Shown: positions 26,513-34,918 of the stretch, piece after piece
Position numbering within the stretch: the first letter of the stretch is position 1
Layout: the number at the start of each line of letters is the position of its first letter
From: Mycolicibacterium mucogenicum DSM 44124
Lineage (GTDB): Bacteria > Actinomycetota > Actinomycetes > Mycobacteriales > Mycobacteriaceae
DNA: 64,000 nt
NCBI RefSeq assembly: GCF_005670685.2
Contig: NZ_CP062008.1
Span: 1,426,001 to 1,490,000 of the forward strand
Direction of reading: 5' to 3'
Made by a program: the position numbers and the translations under genes
The notes under the pieces: model-generated
What the model was told of the DNA's origin: nothing
Seen by the model: the letters and a program-made list of their open reading frames with translations, nothing else
Database searches by the model: none

Positions 26513-27240
26513 ATGTCGACCCCCCGTGGCCGTATCAACGCATTATGGAGCGACTGTACTTCCCCGGGGCGCTTTGAGCTCCATTGTGAGCTCGCTGGTC
26601 GCCATTGCAGCCCATTGATACGTGTACGCGACGTACACAGCGACTGGGTCAACGATCCGCTCGCCCGCAAGGTGAGATGACCAGTGCCGCAACGGCGACC
26701 GATACATGCGGCCGATACAAACGGCGAAAGGTTGAGCACTACGACGTTGCCATCGCCCAGGGGATTCACCTGGTGGCCATTGGCGCCACCTACATCGCCG
26801 AATTCGCGGATCCGCACTCTACCGGTGTTCGGGCGGCTGTGGCCGAGCAGGACTGGAGATCCGTGCTGCTAGCCATCTGGGGCTTGGTGTAGCTGCTCAG
26901 CCCGCCACGGTGAGCTTCTGACAACAGGGCCCACTCGTCCCGTGGATCGCGGGTCCGGGGGTCGAGCAGGTGGTGAACGTTTATGGCGGGCGGCGGTTCG
27001 GCGCGATGCGCGCCGCCGGATCCGGAGCGCTTGCTCTCTGGGAAGGGTCACCGGCACAAGCGAAATGGCCAACACCGCGTACCCCCTCTTGCCTAAGACG
27101 TCCCCGGCTTCAGGCCGCGGGCCCTCGGCGTCTTCGGCTCCTCTCATGGATGGCACGCGACCAGGTTGAACCTCTGCGTTCCCGCGGGCCGTCTGGGTTA
27201 TTGCGCGCGACCTAGCCGTATCTGGCTGCGCCTAGCGCAC
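26513..27240. other. Divergent intergenic region between helicase operon and OLD gene
   Basis: 728 bases. It should contain the promoters of both flanking units. A plus-strand frame from ATG 26677 to 26892 (71 residues: MTSAATATDTCGRYKRRKVE..., ending WRSVLLAIWGLV) is open, without a ribosome binding site or family match, so I do not call it a gene. No SOS box or strong repeat noticed. Confidence 0.4.
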
Positions 27241-29037
27241 ATGATTACGGGCATAGCTGACCCCGGCCCTGATTGGGTCTCCGCCGGTAACGTGACGCAT
27301 GTGCGCTTGCTCAAGGTTTATCTGTACGGCTATCGGTCGGTCGAATTCCTCGATTTTGAGGCTGGACCGTTTACTGTGTTGTTCGGTAAGAACAACGTAG
27401 GCAAAACGAACGTCCTGGAGGCTTTGCTTGGTCTACTGAATCCTGAACAGCCGCCCGCCGTCCGCGGAACACCCAGTCGACGAAACGACGGACCGTCTGG
27501 GGCCGTTTATGTTCAGTTGGAACCGGGGCTACAGTTCGACGAAGAGGTTATGGCTGCGGCGGTTCAGGCGACTGGTACCCGCTCGCCACGACGCGTTGCG
27601 TTCACTGGGTCTGGGCTGCTGCTCGCCGACCCGAATGACTACTCGGAAAGCGGGATAGTTCACTCCTCTCATTGGCGAGGGGCGACTGTGGAAGGGCCGA
27701 ATGTGCATGCCTTGAGCATGGATTGGGAATTTCGGAACCTGCACAATCGGGTTGAGGCTTCGATCGAACGGTTGGTGAAGAAGTCATCCACCAAGCTTTC
27801 TTCCTCCGCATGGCTCGAGCCGGTTGAAGGAACAGTAGGTCGCTATTCGTTCAGATCAGAGACGCGGTACCACCTCGACCAGTTCAGCTCACTGGCGACC
27901 GATCTGCTCCCGGACTTCGTCGGCGGCAGGATCAACGCATTCATAAAGGCCCCGGAACATTGGGACACATCCAAGATTTCAATTGAGTACGTACAAGATG
28001 GGCAGCGACAGTGCTCCGACGAGGTCGACACCGCCGGTCACGGCGCGGCCCGTTGGATCGCGGCTGCGTCTCAGCTTGCGCTCCATCTCATGGACGAGTT
28101 CCCGGGACTCCACAATCTGCGGGACGCGGGCCCACGAGGCTTCTCCGGTCACATTCTGGTCATCGATGAACCAGAAGCACACCTGCATCCGATGGCGGTC
28201 GAGAGCATCGTCCGCTGGTGCCAACAAATGGTGATGTACGGGTTTAACGTCGTGGTCGCGTCGCACCATGAAGAATTCTTACGCGCTCCAACAGATGACG
28301 TCACGCTGGTCCACATCACGCGGGACCAAGATCTGATCGAAACCGTGGCGCGCACCCTTCCCGTCGCCGATACACGGCAGCTCCAGGAACTGGCGGCAGA
28401 TGTCGGGGTCCACCCAGCGACGGCTCTGTCGCTCAACCGAGGGATCCTATTTGTCGAAGGCCCCTTGGATGAGGCTGTCTTGGACGAGTACGGCGGGGCC
28501 AAGCTGGACGCCGCAGGGGTCAAGATCGTTCCGATCCACGGTACGAAGAACCTGGAGGGCCTGATCTCTGCTGAGCTTGTGACCAAGCTAGGCATGAAGT
28601 TTGGCATTCTCACGGACGCCACCGTCACAGCAACGATGCGGGACCGCTCGGGAAATAAGCGTTCGTCGGAAGAGCGCAAGGTGTTGAGGGTGCTTCAAAT
28701 CGCGGAAGAGCGAGGGCTGCCGGTGGCCATGTCTTTCGGAGTTCCAGAAGCGGATTTGCTGTTCGCCCTTCCTGCAGAAGCGATACGCGAGTACCTTCGA
28801 GGACCGTTTCCCGAATGGGAAGCGCTCGTGGCGGAATGCCGTGTAGCGCTAAACAAGGGACCATCGGACTCTGTCAACTGGAAGGCATACGCGTACGAGA
28901 AGTACGGTCTTCCGATTACAACGCCGGGCGGTGTGCGGAGTATCGTACGGAAACTCGACCTTGACGATGTCGAGTTGCCAAGTATCCGGGCAGTGGTTGA
29001 AGAGATCGTGGCCTGGGCGACGACGACGGCATCCTAG
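27241..29037 (+). CDS. OLD-family ATPase with TOPRIM nuclease domain
   Basis: 598 residues from ATG 27241; GTG 27301 (VRLLKVYLYG) is an alternative and a longer frame upstream is not supported. Residues 49-57 (GKNNVGKTN) are the Walker A of an SMC/ABC-type ATPase, HILVIDEPEAHLHP the Walker B, and VVASHHEEFL the H-loop. From about residue 400 a TOPRIM domain follows: ILFVEGPLDEAVLDEYGG with the catalytic Glu and FGILTDATV with the acidic segment. OLD proteins (P2 Old, GajA) are DNA nucleases that abort phage infection. No UvrD-like partner is adjacent, so this is a class 1-type single gene at the edge of the island. Confidence 0.88.
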   Translation: MITGIADPGPDWVSAGNVTHVRLLKVYLYGYRSVEFLDFEAGPFTVLFGKNNVGKTNVLEALLGLLNPEQPPAVRGTPSRRNDGPSGAVYVQLEPGLQFDEEVMAAAVQATGTRSPRRVAFTGSGLLLADPNDYSESGIVHSSHWRGATVEGPNVHALSMDWEFRNLHNRVEASIERLVKKSSTKLSSSAWLEPVEGTVGRYSFRSETRYHLDQFSSLATDLLPDFVGGRINAFIKAPEHWDTSKISIEYVQDGQRQCSDEVDTAGHGAARWIAAASQLALHLMDEFPGLHNLRDAGPRGFSGHILVIDEPEAHLHPMAVESIVRWCQQMVMYGFNVVVASHHEEFLRAPTDDVTLVHITRDQDLIETVARTLPVADTRQLQELAADVGVHPATALSLNRGILFVEGPLDEAVLDEYGGAKLDAAGVKIVPIHGTKNLEGLISAELVTKLGMKFGILTDATVTATMRDRSGNKRSSEERKVLRVLQIAEERGLPVAMSFGVPEADLLFALPAEAIREYLRGPFPEWEALVAECRVALNKGPSDSVNWKAYAYEKYGLPITTPGGVRSIVRKLDLDDVELPSIRAVVEEIVAWATTTAS

Positions 29038-29393
29038 CTGTCTGGGCTCTGCTGAACCGCACCCTGCCGCACGCGTCCACGTTCAGCACAAACTGTGGTG
29101 CTCCGGCGGCGACATTCTGGGCCCGCTCAGCTTTCGCACCCTGACGGTACGCAAACCAACAAATGTGCAGCCGGATATTGTTGCGTCACGAATAGCGGGT
29201 CCTACACGCGAGGAGCGTCAGGTGTCCGCTTGGCGTCTTGAACTCGCGAAGCTGCCCTCTGCGTTGCACCCAAGTTTGCAGCGGGGCGTGCTCGCCCACC
29301 GTGATGTATACGGGGATAACCCCTTCCAACTTCGGAACCCGAGGGGCCTACGGGCGCCACCCACCCCCAGAGCCCTCGTGAGGCATGTCGAGC
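29038..29393. other. Intergenic stretch after the OLD gene
   Basis: 356 bases between the OLD stop and the NmrA pseudogene. A plus-strand frame crosses it but overlaps the end of the OLD gene and matches nothing; I see no gene, repeat or hairpin of note. Confidence 0.4.
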
Positions 29394-30165
29394 TCACCAA
29401 CTTCGCCCGCAATGCCAACGCCCGTCCTGATCAAACTTCGCCCGGTTGGCATTGACTAACTGGGGTGCCGGCTTGTGTCCGGTGATCGCCTCGACCAAGT
29501 TGGTTTCCCGGCGTACGCCCGTCCTGGAAGTCCTGCGCAACATACTGATGTGATGCACAAAGAAGCCGGTTCGCCCCCGCGCCGTCAAAGCAGCTGCGAA
29601 GTCTGGGATTTCGATCGGCTTGTGACGCATGGGAATGTTCAATGTCGCGGCGATCTGGGCCGCGATCGCATAGTGATCCGGCTGCGCCGCTCCCGGCCAA
29701 CGGATAGATCTGGCGGTCATGCGCGGCAGGATCGCAGCGATTACGTCGACCATTCGGCGAAGAACGTCGAGAGTAGTTCCGTGGTGCTGAAGGCATATTC
29801 ATTCAGAAGCCGCTCTGGCAGCCAATGCTGTTGCGCTGAGTTACTCTTCGCATCGCGGCGGGCCGAGACTCGCGACATGTGACCACCGCCTTCGCGTCGG
29901 CCGCGTTGGCGGCTTCGGCGAAGGTCGCGCTATCAGTCAGTAATCCGCCCGGGCAGCAGAATTACGCGGCATCTGCCCCTGTCGTGGCCGCACTGACGGC
30001 GTTGAAGTCGGGGAGGTCACCTATCACTATCTCGGCGCCGATCGCTCGACGGCGTCACAACGCGTGTCTCCGTGGTAGACCAGAGCTTTCACTCGACGTT
30101 TGGCGTCCACCAGCTTCCTAGCGGTCGGCTCCGGCCCGTTCGGTTGCTCGGGCAACCAGAATGTC
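29394..30165 (-). pseudogene. Frameshifted NmrA-family NAD(P)-binding oxidoreductase
   Basis: The whole family plan is present but spread over several frames. Near 30160 ILVARATERAG stands for the ILVTGATG nucleotide loop. Then KLVDAKRRVKALVYHGDTR (30115-30060), EIVIGDLPDFNAVSAATTGADAA followed by a stop (~30030-29960), MSRVSARRDAKSNSAQQHWL and LLSTFFAEW followed by a stop (~29885-29760), and finally HYAIAAQIAATLNIPMRHKP with EAITGHKP in the last frame (29753-29394). At least three shifts or stops break it. It is a recently decayed gene, near full length, at the end of the defence island. Confidence 0.85.
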
Positions 30166-30184
30166 GGTGTATCAAAGCGTTTCG

Positions 30185-30883
30185 CTAGGACCGGGTGAAG
30201 GCCAGGTTCTCGACCGGCCCGGACAGTGCCGCTTTGACCTGGACCGAGAGATCGTCTACCAGCACTTCAGCCGCACCGGATTCCAGGCCGTCGATGATGC
30301 GTCGGGCAACCTCGGCCGGAGCAAGCTTGGGTGCGTTGATGCCGTCGGTCATGTCGGTGTCGATATACCCGACATGCACCCCGACCACCTGCGTGTGCTG
30401 CAGCTGCAGCTCCTGGCGCAGCGAGTTCGTGATCGACCAGATCGCGGCCTTCGACGCGCCGTAGGCGCCGGCGCCGCCGAGCCACGACAACACCGAGTGC
30501 ACGTTGACCAGGGCGCCGCCACCGTTGGCGGCGAGGATCGGCGCGAACGCACGCGTCACCCGCAGTGGCCCAAACACATTGGTGTCGAAGGTGTCGGTGA
30601 TGTCATCCCAGCTGCCGGTGAGCAGATCATCCAGGTGGGATACGCCCGCATTGTTGATCACGATGTCGACGTCAGTGGCAACACCCGCAAGTGCGGCAAC
30701 TGAACCCGCGGAGCTGACCTCCAGGGCGTACGTGACCACCTCGGGACGGTCGTCGGTGAAGTCTGTCCTCGCGGTCGAGTAGACCTTGCGAGCGCCCCGG
30801 GTCAGCACCTCGTCGACCAGGGCCGCGCCCAAGCCCCGTCGGCCACCCGTCACCAGAACCACCTTGCCTGCTACGTCGGTCAT
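30185..30883 (-). CDS. Short-chain dehydrogenase/reductase
   Basis: 232 residues from ATG 30883. Classical SDR: VVLVTGGRRGLGAAL for the cofactor, DIVINNAGVSH, a Ser in NVHSVLSWLGG and YGASKAAIWS as the YxxxK active site, then HVGYIDTDMTDG. The Arg after the first Gly pair favours NADP(H). Substrate unknown. It stands alone, with a short inverted repeat (30906-30919) 23 bases upstream that could be its operator. Confidence 0.9.
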   Translation of the reverse strand: MTDVAGKVVLVTGGRRGLGAALVDEVLTRGARKVYSTARTDFTDDRPEVVTYALEVSSAGSVAALAGVATDVDIVINNAGVSHLDDLLTGSWDDITDTFDTNVFGPLRVTRAFAPILAANGGGALVNVHSVLSWLGGAGAYGASKAAIWSITNSLRQELQLQHTQVVGVHVGYIDTDMTDGINAPKLAPAEVARRIIDGLESGAAEVLVDDLSVQVKAALSGPVENLAFTRS

Positions 30884-30905
30884 GTCCCGTTCCTCTCCAT
30901 CTGAA

Positions 30906-30919
30906 TAACGATCTCGTTA
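30906..30919. promoter_or_regulatory. Inverted repeat upstream of the SDR gene, candidate operator
   Basis: TAACGA-TC-TCGTTA: six-base perfect arms with a two-base spacer, 23 bases before the SDR start codon. The size and symmetry suit a TetR-type regulator, but no regulator gene is adjacent. Seen by eye only. Confidence 0.4.
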
Positions 30920-31072
30920 CTGAGATAGAACCATCGACGCCGACGAATGTGACCGTTGGTGATGTGTGGGGTTCATGACACGGACCTTGGGGAATGGCTG
31001 CGTGGCTCGCGGTGTTTAGCCATGCCGCTACTCGCGGTAGGGGACCACGGCGCCGAGGCGCGGCTCGCGCCG

Positions 31073-31528
31073 CTACGCCCGTGGCGTCGAGAACCGGCCG
31101 GGGGAGTGGATGCTCGCTGGCGGCCGCTGGAGCGCGGCGGACACCTGTGCGCTCACGACGCGCTTGAGCTCCGGTAAGTCCGCGGGTAGGCCCGGCGCGG
31201 TTCCTGTCTCGGCAAGGAGGACCACATCATTGGCGATCCCGGGAACCGCGACAGAACCCACGGGGAGGAGGAGCGTGGCGGGCAGCAGCGCGACTTCCAT
31301 TTGATCGGGATACCGTGACAGCGGTCCGATGAATCGTCCGGTGATGGTCACGATGGCAACGACGCGTTCCGCCGTGAAATTCTCGGTGGCCACGCGCGGA
31401 TCAGCTGACGTTGGCATCACCCGAGACAATGTGATCGCCGATGTTGCAGGTGCACCCGACAGACCTCGATAGGTAATGCCCGGTGTCGCAGGCAATTTGG
31501 CAAGGGTTTCGGCGATGTCAGCCGGCAT
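31073..31528 (-). CDS. ADP-ribosyltransferase-like small protein at the end of the toxin operon
   Basis: 151 residues from ATG 31528 with GGAGG six bases upstream; a frame extension to 31561 is not needed. The order ITYRGLSGAP (Arg21), SRVMPTSADPRVATENF (Ser41 in a TSxDP turn) and YPDQMEVALLP (Gln76-x-Glu78) matches the R-S-E plan of mono-ADP-ribosyltransferases, where Arg binds NAD, STS holds the nicotinamide and Q/E-x-E is catalytic. There is no secretion or WXG100 domain, so it may be a toxin fragment, an antagonist or a host-modifying enzyme. The call is from motif spacing alone. It lies 161 bases downstream of the last immunity-like gene. Confidence 0.5.
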   Translation of the reverse strand: MPADIAETLAKLPATPGITYRGLSGAPATSAITLSRVMPTSADPRVATENFTAERVVAIVTITGRFIGPLSRYPDQMEVALLPATLLLPVGSVAVPGIANDVVLLAETGTAPGLPADLPELKRVVSAQVSAALQRPPASIHSPGRFSTPRA

Positions 31529-31689
31529 GCTGGCCTCCTTCAAATGGTTTCGTGGTCGCACTCCTGCGCACGCCTGGCATCTTTAGCGTGGAGGGTGGCG
31601 CAGCGTTCTCGGAGCGCAGTTCCTCTGGCGTTCCGTCGAACAGCCGAGGTTCCGACTTGTCGAACGGAATCGAGCTTCCGTTCGTCGCA

Positions 31690-31953
31690 TCAGACGGGCG
31701 TCCCGCGGTTGGTACCGGGCTTCAGGATCAACAGATCGTCGTGGTGACGCTGCCGACAGGCCTCGACAAACTCGATCGCAGCAGTCCTGTCAGCCAGAAA
31801 CACGTCGGACTGCTCAGCTGAAATTGCGTAGTACTCTTCGTAATCCACCACACCGTTGCTGACCGGGATCGAGACGTAGAGCCGCCCCGAGTCGAGCTCG
31901 GCGCCGATCGAGTAGCGGTCTTCTCTCGAGACGAACGTGTCGCTGAATTTCAT
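31690..31953 (-). CDS. Small immunity-like protein
   Basis: 87 residues from ATG 31953, which overlaps the upstream stop as ATGA, so it is translationally coupled. The sequence is acidic and beta-strand rich (DRYSIGAELDSGRLYVSIPVS, DYEEYYAIS), ending in a helix (AAIEFVEACRQRHHDD). Size, acidity and position in a toxin operon suggest an immunity protein; no named family recognised. Confidence 0.65.
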   Translation of the reverse strand: MKFSDTFVSREDRYSIGAELDSGRLYVSIPVSNGVVDYEEYYAISAEQSDVFLADRTAAIEFVEACRQRHHDDLLILKPGTNRGTPV

Positions 31954-32372
31954 GGCATGCGCTCGCGGAGTGCCCAACCCGAAGTGTCAATCGAGCTGGT
32001 TCGGACGTACTCGACGAGGAGCTGCCCGACTTCGTCCGGCATCAGCACTTCGTTCTGGTTCACTTCGACCGCGGTGCCGTCCTTTCGAGCAAGCGAAACC
32101 AGCGGCCCCTTGCCGCCTAGATGCCCGAGGGTGAACAGCGTCCCATGCTCCATCAGTTCCACGGTCAGGCCGGCCTGAGTGCCGGTTGTCTGGACGAAAT
32201 TGTCAGCCGGTTCGACATAGTCGGACGTCTCGTAGTTCTCGGGTAGCTCGAACACGAGCATGAAGAGCTTTCGCTCACCGATGAGCCTGACGAGATGGTT
32301 GAGCTGCATCTCCGCTCGTGCCGGCTCGTCTGACAGCGCGACCGTGGCGAATTCTCTGACTGCGTACGTCAT
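31950..32372 (-). CDS. Imm1-like immunity protein, paralogue of the next upstream gene
   Basis: 140 residues from ATG 32372, chosen because it overlaps the upstream stop as ATGA; a longer frame to 32396 exists. The pattern DYVEPADNFVQTTG, LTVELMEHGTLFTLGHLGGKG and QLLVEYVRTSSIDTSGWALRER parallels DDVHPTEWMQATG, LTVEIKQVDAKG and the tail TVPEGWSLRG of the upstream gene, so the two arose by duplication. The short beta-rich core ending in a helix and a Trp strand resembles Imm1-type proteins; this assignment is tentative. Confidence 0.65.
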   Translation of the reverse strand: MTYAVREFATVALSDEPARAEMQLNHLVRLIGERKLFMLVFELPENYETSDYVEPADNFVQTTGTQAGLTVELMEHGTLFTLGHLGGKGPLVSLARKDGTAVEVNQNEVLMPDEVGQLLVEYVRTSSIDTSGWALRERMP

Positions 32373-32908
32373 GGCAGCCTCGTCTCCGGTGGACACCGCT
32401 CACCTTCGCCGTATTGTTCCGCGACCGCGGTGTCGGAGAACTCGGGCTGCCCGCGCAGACTCCAGCCTTCGGGGACAGTGTGGGTGTCGTAGTAGTGCTG
32501 GAACAAGGCGATGGCATCGGTGGCTGTGAGTGCCTCGGAGGGACACACCAGATATGTGTTGTCGCCGTTCTGAATTGGCTCGGTCTCGGCCGATTCGCCT
32601 GCACCGCCGGGTGTGCCGATCGTGTATAGCCGATGCACGCCTTTTGCGTCGACTTGCTTGATCTCAACCGTGAGCCGATCGGGCGCGACGCCAGTGGCCT
32701 GCATCCACTCGGTCGGGTGGACATCGTCGTAGATACCTGCGTCTGTGGGCAGGGGATAGATCGACATGTACGTGTACCGGCCGTCACCCAGGCGGTTGAT
32801 GATCGCGGCGATCTGCCCGGGTATCTCCTCGGGGAAATCGCTCATCCATCCCGACGAACGATTCGTCGCCTGCACGTGAGTGGGTCTATCGAGCCTCATT
32901 TGACTCAT
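32369..32908 (-). CDS. Immunity-like protein, upstream paralogue
   Basis: 179 residues from ATG 32908 (23-base overlap with the upstream gene) or 158 from ATG 32845 (MSDFPEE). Acidic, soluble. It shares its central and C-terminal segments with the following gene (YDDVHPTEWMQATG, YLVCPSEALTATDAIALFQ, EGWSLRG). Its stop overlaps the next start as ATGA. Two tandem, diverged copies behind a secreted toxin suggest protection against toxin variants. Confidence 0.65.
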   Translation of the reverse strand: MSQMRLDRPTHVQATNRSSGWMSDFPEEIPGQIAAIINRLGDGRYTYMSIYPLPTDAGIYDDVHPTEWMQATGVAPDRLTVEIKQVDAKGVHRLYTIGTPGGAGESAETEPIQNGDNTYLVCPSEALTATDAIALFQHYYDTHTVPEGWSLRGQPEFSDTAVAEQYGEGERCPPETRLP

Positions 32909-33767
32909 CCGCGCTCGGAACCCACTGGTTCTCGACCCCGTGGACGTCGGTCAAGCGACTGGCGTCGACTACAGCCTCGAACACTCCAGCCTCGACCAGT
33001 CCAGCGCCGACGCGCTCGGCATCAGCGGGGTCATCGCTCAGCAGCAGCACCTCGGCGTCTTCACCTGCGCGACGCAGTATGCGTACGGGCACACCGTCGA
33101 CCTGAGCCGTGAAAACCCGTTCGAACACTTCACATTCCGACAACGGGACGGTCTTGGACCATGCACGGGGGCGAACTGGCTCGAAACCCGTTGGGCCATT
33201 CTGGGCGATCGCGGTCAACAACACGGTCTCTGCAATGACGTCGGCGAAGAACTCCTGGCCTTGCCATCGTGCCAACGTGCCCACTATCGGGCTTGGCGGC
33301 CGCCAGCGTTTGGCGCGCACCCAGCCGCGGCCCGCCCCCGCGTAGTGCGACAAGCACCTCTGCTCGCCGTCGGAACGGATTCGCCAATACTCGGCACCGT
33401 GGGAGTAGCGGGTTCGGCTCATGCTCCATACCGGTGTCAGTGAGTCGCCGAGTAAGAAGCCATGGGGAAAGGTGGGCCACGGACGCTTCGCCTCGCTCGG
33501 CCTGGTCAATGTCGCCGCGCGCGGTTGCTCAAATCGGACTACATCGACGAACTCGGGCGCGGCGTCAACGCCATACGCGGCCAACAGTTCTGCGGGCGTC
33601 ATCAGTCCGAGGGCTCTTGAGGCCTCGGCGACCATTCCGCCGACTTGGTCGAGTCCGGATTCGACTATGGCGTGAGATATCGGCGCCGCGAGGAGTTTCT
33701 GCAGCACCAGACGTCGATGTACTTGTGTGCGAGTCGCGTGTCTGTCGTTCAATGCGTCGGCCGCCAT
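32886..33767 (-). CDS. Unrecognised protein within the toxin-immunity operon
   Basis: 293 residues from ATG 33767, 19 bases after the Imm61-like stop. Soluble, no signal. An N-terminal helical part (RRLVLQKLLAAPISHAIVE) is followed by WPTFPHGFLLGDSLTPVWSMSR, EYWRIRSDGEQRCLSHYAGAG and a beta-rich end (RILRRAGEDAEVLLLSDDPADAE). I know no family for it. In this place it could be a larger immunity factor or a secretion-associated helper. The frame is open further upstream inside the preceding gene, so the start is uncertain. Confidence 0.65.
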   Translation of the reverse strand: MAADALNDRHATRTQVHRRLVLQKLLAAPISHAIVESGLDQVGGMVAEASRALGLMTPAELLAAYGVDAAPEFVDVVRFEQPRAATLTRPSEAKRPWPTFPHGFLLGDSLTPVWSMSRTRYSHGAEYWRIRSDGEQRCLSHYAGAGRGWVRAKRWRPPSPIVGTLARWQGQEFFADVIAETVLLTAIAQNGPTGFEPVRPRAWSKTVPLSECEVFERVFTAQVDGVPVRILRRAGEDAEVLLLSDDPADAERVGAGLVEAGVFEAVVDASRLTDVHGVENQWVPSADESNEAR

Positions 33768-33786
33768 TCGACGTCTAGTAGGTGCG

Positions 33787-34317
33787 CTACAACTGGTCAC
33801 GGATCTTGAGCAGTGGTCTTCCGTCTTCCCGTCGAAACGACTCTTCGATCTCATAGACGGGGGCATGGAGAAGCGCGGACAAGAGGGTGAGTCGATCGGG
33901 CGCCATGAGACGACCTCCGCTGCTCACCGCAATAATCCGATCGGTCGCATCGATCAGCGTATATCGATCGACCCCTTCGAACTCTTGCGAAACTATGCGA
34001 TAGCCATTGCTCGCTTCTTGGACTGCTACAGGTGTTGCCAAGCTCGGCAACGCGCTGATGCTTCTATAGGTGTTTCCAAACCAACCGAATAGAAATCGCT
34101 CTACGACCGCAAGAGAAGCGCCTGAGAATTCAAATTCCTCGGGTGCCATTCTGTCCGAACAGGTGACCTGCGTCCATCCGTTTGCCATCTCGCGGACAAA
34201 ATATCGGAGTTCGCCGCCCAGATTCCAGAAAATATCGGCGCCGCTACCTGCCGTGTTCCTCGTCAACGAAAATTTGGCAAGGTTCGCCCAGTCTTCCAGT
34301 TCTTGAGAAATAGGCAT
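33787..34317 (-). CDS. Imm61-like immunity protein
   Basis: 176 residues from ATG 34317; the open frame begins nine bases earlier at a TTG. LEDWANLAKFSLTRNTAG, IFWNLGGELRYFVREMANGW, APEEFEFSGASLAVVERFLFG and GYRIVSQEF follow the Imm61 pattern as I remember it: an N-terminal helix, a beta meander with paired aromatic residues, and a helix with E-R-Y/F-L-F-G. Imm61 proteins are predicted antitoxins of TNT- and other NAD-directed toxins. It lies two genes downstream of the TNT toxin in the same operon. Confidence 0.75.
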   Translation of the reverse strand: MPISQELEDWANLAKFSLTRNTAGSGADIFWNLGGELRYFVREMANGWTQVTCSDRMAPEEFEFSGASLAVVERFLFGWFGNTYRSISALPSLATPVAVQEASNGYRIVSQEFEGVDRYTLIDATDRIIAVSSGGRLMAPDRLTLLSALLHAPVYEIEESFRREDGRPLLKIRDQL

Positions 34318-34339
34318 TGGTATCAACTGTCCGTGTCGA

Positions 34340-34909
34340 CTACAGATGGGAAAGGACAGAGTCCGGCATCCCGGCGAGCAACTGGGCGTCCAGCTCGCCG
34401 TAGGTCAGTGGCAATAGATGGTTTACAGGTTGAACGCCGCCGGCCTGCAATATGAAGTACCTGCTGGGATCTGACTTCAGTGAGTACTTCGAAACGTACT
34501 TCTCGAGTGATGTCTGTTGGACGCGTGGGTCTAATCCGGCGTCCTCCCACGCCCACATGATTGGGTCCAGTCGACACGACATTCGGAGGGATTCTCCGAC
34601 GTTCCAAATGACGTACTTCCCAGCATCGTCGGCATCGGTGAAGAATCCAGATAGGCTTTCAAGCGGTTCGTTTCGGCGTTCGGTCGTTGCAGTGAGGACG
34701 TTGTATCCGCCGTCGGTCGGCTCGACTATGTAGGACGTCCAGTCCGGGTACGGGTATCCCCGCCGTAGGTGCAGACGACCCGCTTCCCATACAGGTGCAT
34801 CGCGCGCGGGTTGGTCGGCATATGCGTAGATCTGCCGCCACTTGTCATACCGATTGATCAGCTCCTCCAGTTGCGAATCGGAGCTAGATTCAGTTCCTGT
34901 CATGTTCAT
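34340..34909 (-). CDS. Probable TNT immunity factor (position of IFT)
   Basis: 189 residues from ATG 34909, nine bases after the toxin stop. Soluble and rich in Tyr, Trp and Asp: RLHLRRGYPYPDWTSYIVEP, ESLSGFFTDADDAGKYVIWNVG and ILQAGGVQPVNHLLPLTYGEL. In M. tuberculosis the gene directly after cpnT encodes the antitoxin IFT (Rv3902c), which binds TNT in the cytoplasm. Order and size fit that role; I could not compare the sequences. Alternative: another family of immunity protein. Confidence 0.65.
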   Translation of the reverse strand: MNMTGTESSSDSQLEELINRYDKWRQIYAYADQPARDAPVWEAGRLHLRRGYPYPDWTSYIVEPTDGGYNVLTATTERRNEPLESLSGFFTDADDAGKYVIWNVGESLRMSCRLDPIMWAWEDAGLDPRVQQTSLEKYVSKYSLKSDPSRYFILQAGGVQPVNHLLPLTYGELDAQLLAGMPDSVLSHL

Positions 34910-34918
34910 CCCGTGGCT

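Noticed and set aside
26677-26892. 71-residue frame in the helicase-OLD intergenic region
   Set aside because: No ribosome binding site, family match or conserved neighbour link; could be chance in high-GC DNA.
27241-29037. Gabija system
   Set aside because: The ATPase-TOPRIM protein has no UvrD-like GajB neighbour on either side.
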